From the NCBI GenBank assembly GCA_025331125.1, contig JAOALB010000027.1, positions 1 to 64,000 of the forward strand: a stretch of DNA of 64,000 nt, in the 5' to 3' direction. Below, in pieces: positions 60,421 to 64,000 of this stretch. The position numbers and the translations under genes were made by a program. The DNA comes from Mycogone perniciosa (taxonomy: Eukaryota > Ascomycota > Sordariomycetes > Hypocreales > Hypocreaceae). The notes beneath the pieces are model-generated. The model did no database searches. It saw only the letters and a program-made list of their open reading frames with translations, and was not told the origin of the DNA. Every line of letters starts with the position of its first letter. The first letter of the stretch is position 1.

Positions 60421-60997
60421 CCCTCTTGCTATAACTTTGATTCACTATCACCAGTTACATTAATTCATACTATTGATTGGAAACGACTCCGTGCCTTGTA
60501 GAATTACTCTAGAAGCCATACCCACACATTTTAGCTACCTTCTCTGTTGTGCGACCGTACATGAGCATTAGAGGTGTCGGTTTTGGGAATTCCCTGGTAC
60601 GGTGTACTTGGGGTTCCTTTCGACCGCTGTTTAACAAAATGTGAGAAGCGGTATAGCGGAAATCATGGTGATGGAAAGCCGGTTCCTCTTTGATTGTCTG
60701 TCGTGGCAATGGCAATCGTATTGGTACAAGTGATGAGGTTGGGAAAAGCTCATAGTACATAAAATACAAGACTTCCCACCCAATGGGGCAAGCTGAAGCA
60801 GCGTCTACGCCCTGCGCCACACTGAAGCGCTGTGATCCCTGTGCATACTCCGTACTCCAGGCCTTATTAACCCCTCCACAGCTCTTGTTGGCGCATGACA
60901 GCCCTGACGGCCCAGGTATCCCTTCCATATCACCATCACCAGCAAATCGCTCTGGCTTTTGCAGACGCTTCCTCAAGAACGGCACACGAGGATCACG

Positions 60998-61605
60998 ATG
61001 GCTTCGGGTATGCGCTCCAAAAGAGTGGCAAAAGAGCGCCAAAAGGTGAGGTCTACGGCTCCCCTCAGCTGGAGGCGATGGAGGGTCGACGGGGATGGCG
61101 AACCACTAACCTCATGCAGATCGACAAATATGGACTGCCCCCTGGTATCGAATTGGTAGAAGGCGATGACTTGAAGGAATGGGCTCTCGATATCCGGGTA
61201 CTAGACGGCAACCCGTTATACGAAGGCAACATATATCGCTTAAAGTTTGTTTTCCCGGACTCATATCCTATAGGTACCGCAACGAACATCTCGCCCTCTC
61301 ACGGCTGTCACTGTCTATCTAACACACATGTTCAAGAGCCCCCCGAGGTCACGTTCGATGAAAAGCCAGGTCGCCCGATCCCAATGCATCCGCATATCTA
61401 CTCGAATGGAATAATATGCCTCGATCTGCTGGGACACCAGGGTTGGAGCCCAGTGCAGAGTGCGGAGAGCGTTTGCATGAGCATACAAAGCATGCTCACG
61501 AGCAACTCCAAGAACGAACGGCCGCCCGGCGATGAGGAGTTTGTGCGCGGAAACAAACTGCGCCCACGGGATATCGAGTTCTTGTACCACGACAACACTG
61601 TGTAG
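60998..61605 (+). CDS. ubiquitin-conjugating enzyme E2, UBE2W type
   Basis: Three exons, 60998-61045, 61120-61273 and 61337-61605, total 471 nt (156 aa), the normal size of UBE2W (about 151). The UBC core includes Y-R-L-K-F-V-F-P-D-S-Y-P, P-P-E-V-T-F, and the active-site region H-P-H-I-Y-S-N-G-I-I-C-L-D-L-L with the catalytic Cys. The canonical HPN is HPH here, a hallmark of UBE2W, which attaches ubiquitin to protein N-termini. W-S-P-V-Q-S-A-E-S-V-C and a C-terminal N-E-R-P-P-G-D tail also match. The intron phases restore I-E-P-P-E across exons 2 and 3. The start is the ATG beginning M-A-S-G-M-R-S. An upstream frame open from 60895 was not used because it contains intron 1 and gives no E2-like N-terminus. 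Confidence 0.93.
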
Positions 61606-62222
61606 AGACGGACGGTGACGGCCTTCTTTCGAATCGTTTACCCGGTTGTCTTTTGGAGACGATAGGTGTGGAGTTATGCATGATTCATCAGCCACGGCGG
61701 CTGCTCACGGGCGTTTACGATCGCTTTTTTTGGTCACGGCTTCAGGTGTGTTTTTTGATGGAAGGGGTATTCATTATATGACATCAGGGAACTTCATGGG
61801 ACGTCTTGCAGCGTTAATACCATCCGGCATAGGCGAGTCGCATCTAACGGACAGGAGCGCTGGATAAATTCATAGCGATTTTCTGTAATGACAAAAACAC
61901 ACCTATAAATACACATACTACTCATCTCTCCAAGGTACATGCGATGGTTTTGTGTGAAGATGCGAAGTGTTCCGTACGAGTAGATACTCAGCCAAAGGCT
62001 GCCGATTGAAACCGCGACAGCGGATGACGTCGCTTTGGCGCTACAGCCTACAGGGAGCCTGGGGGAGGGGTCCCCGCAGAAGGCTGGCGTTTCACCGCCC
62101 ACTACCAAACAGGCGTCGTGGGACCTTTCATTGATCCCTCCTAACATCTCCCTTCCCAAGCTTGTGAGAGCTCTCCAATCCACGAACGAGCTCCGCCCTG
62201 CTTCACTGCAGTGTGAGCAACC
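61606..62222. other. intergenic, promoter of the VPS33 gene
   Basis: About 0.6 kb between two co-directional genes. No supported gene and no repeat of note. Confidence 0.5.
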
Positions 62223-64000
62223 ATGGCTCCTCGCACCGAGTTCAGCATCGAGCAGGTCCGCACCAAAGCCCGCAAGAACCTGCTCTACCTGCTTGAGGGT
62301 GTAAGTGAGGCTCTCCTTAATCGGAGGCGTGGTGGAGGGGAGCTGGCCTGCTAACACTGCCATCATTCAGGTCCGCGGCAAGAAGAACCTCGTGTTTGAT
62401 CGCAGCTTGGTTGGGCCCGTCGGCACATTCGTCAAGGTTACGACTCTTCAGGAATACGGCGTCGACAAGTTCTTCATTCTGGAGAATAACAATGTGGATA
62501 CGAGCCAGCGCAATGTCATCTTCGTGGCGAGGGGAGAGAACGGCCGCCATGCCGAGACCATAGCAGGTGAGCAGAGCTCTCCTTTGCCTCATATTCACAG
62601 TATTTCCGAATGCGAAGACCTGAATAGCCTCACTTCCCGGCCTCAATCATCTACCTCCGCCATCACTCAATGTGTCCCAGCTAACCAGGTATTCCGTCGC
62701 CAGCCCAAATCAAACGAGTTCAACGCGAAAGCCAGTCCACCCATGACTTTCACATATTTTGGGTCCCTCGTCGCACGCTCGTTTCTGACCAATTGCTCGA
62801 GGAAGCCGGCGTTCTTGGCGATGTGAGCATATCCGAGCTACCGCTGTTATTTTTCCCGCTCGAAGAGGACGTCTTATCGCTGGAGCTGGATGACGCCTTT
62901 CGGGATCTCTACCTCTCCAAAGACATCACACCCAACTTTCTAATGGCCAAGGCGCTCATGGAAATACAACAAAACCACGGCTTATTCCCTCGAATAATTG
63001 GAAAGGGAGATAATGCGAAGCGTGTATCAGACCTCCTCTCTCGCATGCGTCAGGAACGGCTCGCCGGTGAGGACGGTAGCGACACCAACAAGACCGCACT
63101 TATTCCGAGCACAACAAACGAGAGCGTAATAATCATCGATCGTGAAGTGGACTTTGTTACCCCACTTCTTACACAATTGACCTACGAGGGGCTCATAGAC
63201 GAGGTTTTTGAGATCCAAAATAATCAGGCCAAAGTAGATACGACTATCGTAGGGGCGCCGGCGCAATCCTCTGCGGCTACATCGCAGAGCAGAAAGCGAA
63301 CGATTCAACTTGACTCGAGCGATAAATTATACGAACAATTACGAAACGCCAATTTTGCAATCGTCGGTGGCCTACTCAACAAGGTCGCTAGACGGCTACA
63401 GAAGGTGCAATCGGATTACGAGACCAAACACAAAACAAAGACAATCGCGGAGCTGAAGGAATTCGTGGGCCAGCTACCTGGCTATCAGCAAGAACACCAG
63501 AGTGCGAGAATACACACGGGTCTAGCCGAGGAGATCATCAAACATACGCGGACAGATCTGTTCAAGGGTCTGCTGGAAGTCCAACAAAATCTTGCTGCTG
63601 GTGCTGACCCGTCATCGCAATTTGATGGCATTGAGGAGCTTATAGCACGAGATGCGCCATTGCGGGAAACACTGAGGTTGCTTTGCATATACTCGTGCAT
63701 ATCGGGAGGAATAAAGCCCAAGGATTTCGAGCAGTTCAAACGTCTCATCCTCCAAGGATATGGCCATCAACATATACTCACATTGAATAACTTAGAGAAG
63801 CTCCAGTTATTCTTGTCACGTTCATCGCCTCTAGCAGGGATGATTCCAATGACAGGAAATGCTGGGCCTACTGGGAACAAAACAAACTACACATATTTGC
63901 GGAAACAGCTTCGACTAATTGTTGACGAGGTTCAAGAAGACGACCCGAACGATATAGCCTACGTATACAGTGGCTACGCCCCGCTTTCGATTCGGCTCGT
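62223..64000 (+). CDS. VPS33: Vps33, Sec1/Munc18-family subunit of HOPS and CORVET (truncated by window edge)
   Basis: Three exons are visible: 62223-62300, 62371-62566 and 62689 to the window end. The 3' part is outside, so 528 residues are seen of a usual ~650-700. Vps33 is the SM protein that templates SNARE assembly for fusion with endosomes and vacuoles. Diagnostic stretches are N-L-L-Y-L-L-E-G, L-V-F-D-R-S-L-V-G-P, F-H-I-F-W-V-P-R-R-T, F-P-L-E-E-D-V-L-S-L-E and D-R-E-V-D-F-V-T-P-L-L-T-Q-L-T-Y-E-G-L. Intron 1 follows a GTAAGT donor; intron 2 joins A-E-T-I-A-G to I-P-S-P. The reading frame stays open from 62691 to the end of the window. Confidence 0.94.

Noticed and set aside
60509..61042. 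177-codon minus-strand frame overlapping the UBE2W start
   Set aside because: No recognisable family and overlaps the well-supported first exon of the E2 gene.

Overview
The window looks like nuclear DNA of a filamentous ascomycete. Genes are compact and carry introns, mostly 45-135 nt with GT..AG ends and CTRAC-type branch sites. The protein set (Zn2Cys6 regulator, GT34 mannosyltransferase, tricalbin, NACHT-type NLR, ABCB transporter) is typical of Pezizomycotina. The style of the proteins suggests Eurotiomycetes, in the Aspergillus/Penicillium range; that placement is inference. No prokaryotic, organellar or viral segment was seen, and I found no tRNA or rRNA gene.

Layout: 344-1040(-) MAPEG membrane protein; 2184-3278(-) secreted GH16 glucanase; 6375-7859(-) Mnn10-like mannosyltransferase; 11725-16059(+) large single-pass glycoprotein of unknown function; 16507-17886(+) mitochondrial Qri7-type t6A enzyme; 18159-19081(-) proteasome beta5; 19907-24616(-) tricalbin; 26910-28855(-) FYVE-RING protein; 29498-31308(-) MFS transporter; 32872-36073(+) C2H2 plus Zn2Cys6 transcription factor; 36864-38207(+) alpha/beta hydrolase; 38426-42909(-) full-length ABCB transporter; 44296-46154(+) histidyl-tRNA synthetase with a likely dual start; 49781-51055(+) conserved protein of unknown function; 51670-53073(-) Ca2+/calmodulin-dependent-type kinase; 54757-59806(+) NLR-type STAND protein (esterase-NACHT-beta-propeller); 59853-60420 relic copies of the 3' end of that NLR; 60998-61605(+) UBE2W-type E2; 62223-64000(+) Vps33, cut by the window edge. 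Exon models were built by hand from splice signals and reading-frame phase, and all total an exact number of codons except the truncated Vps33.

The housekeeping part covers protein synthesis and quality control (HisRS, Qri7, proteasome beta5, UBE2W) and membrane traffic (tricalbin, FYVE-RING protein, Vps33). Between 29.5 and 43 kb an MFS pump, a transcription factor, a hydrolase and an ABC pump lie side by side, which may be a small efflux/detoxification neighbourhood or chance. The most accessory-looking piece is the NLR at 54.8-59.8 kb with its decayed tandem 3' copies.

The most striking non-genic signal is a short sequence of the form TAC-NNN-GTA (TACGGAGTA/TACTCCGTA and TACGAAGTA/TACTTCGTA), seen about 45 times by eye. 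Every copy I located lies outside the coding exons, and the copies are densest in the long gene-poor gaps.
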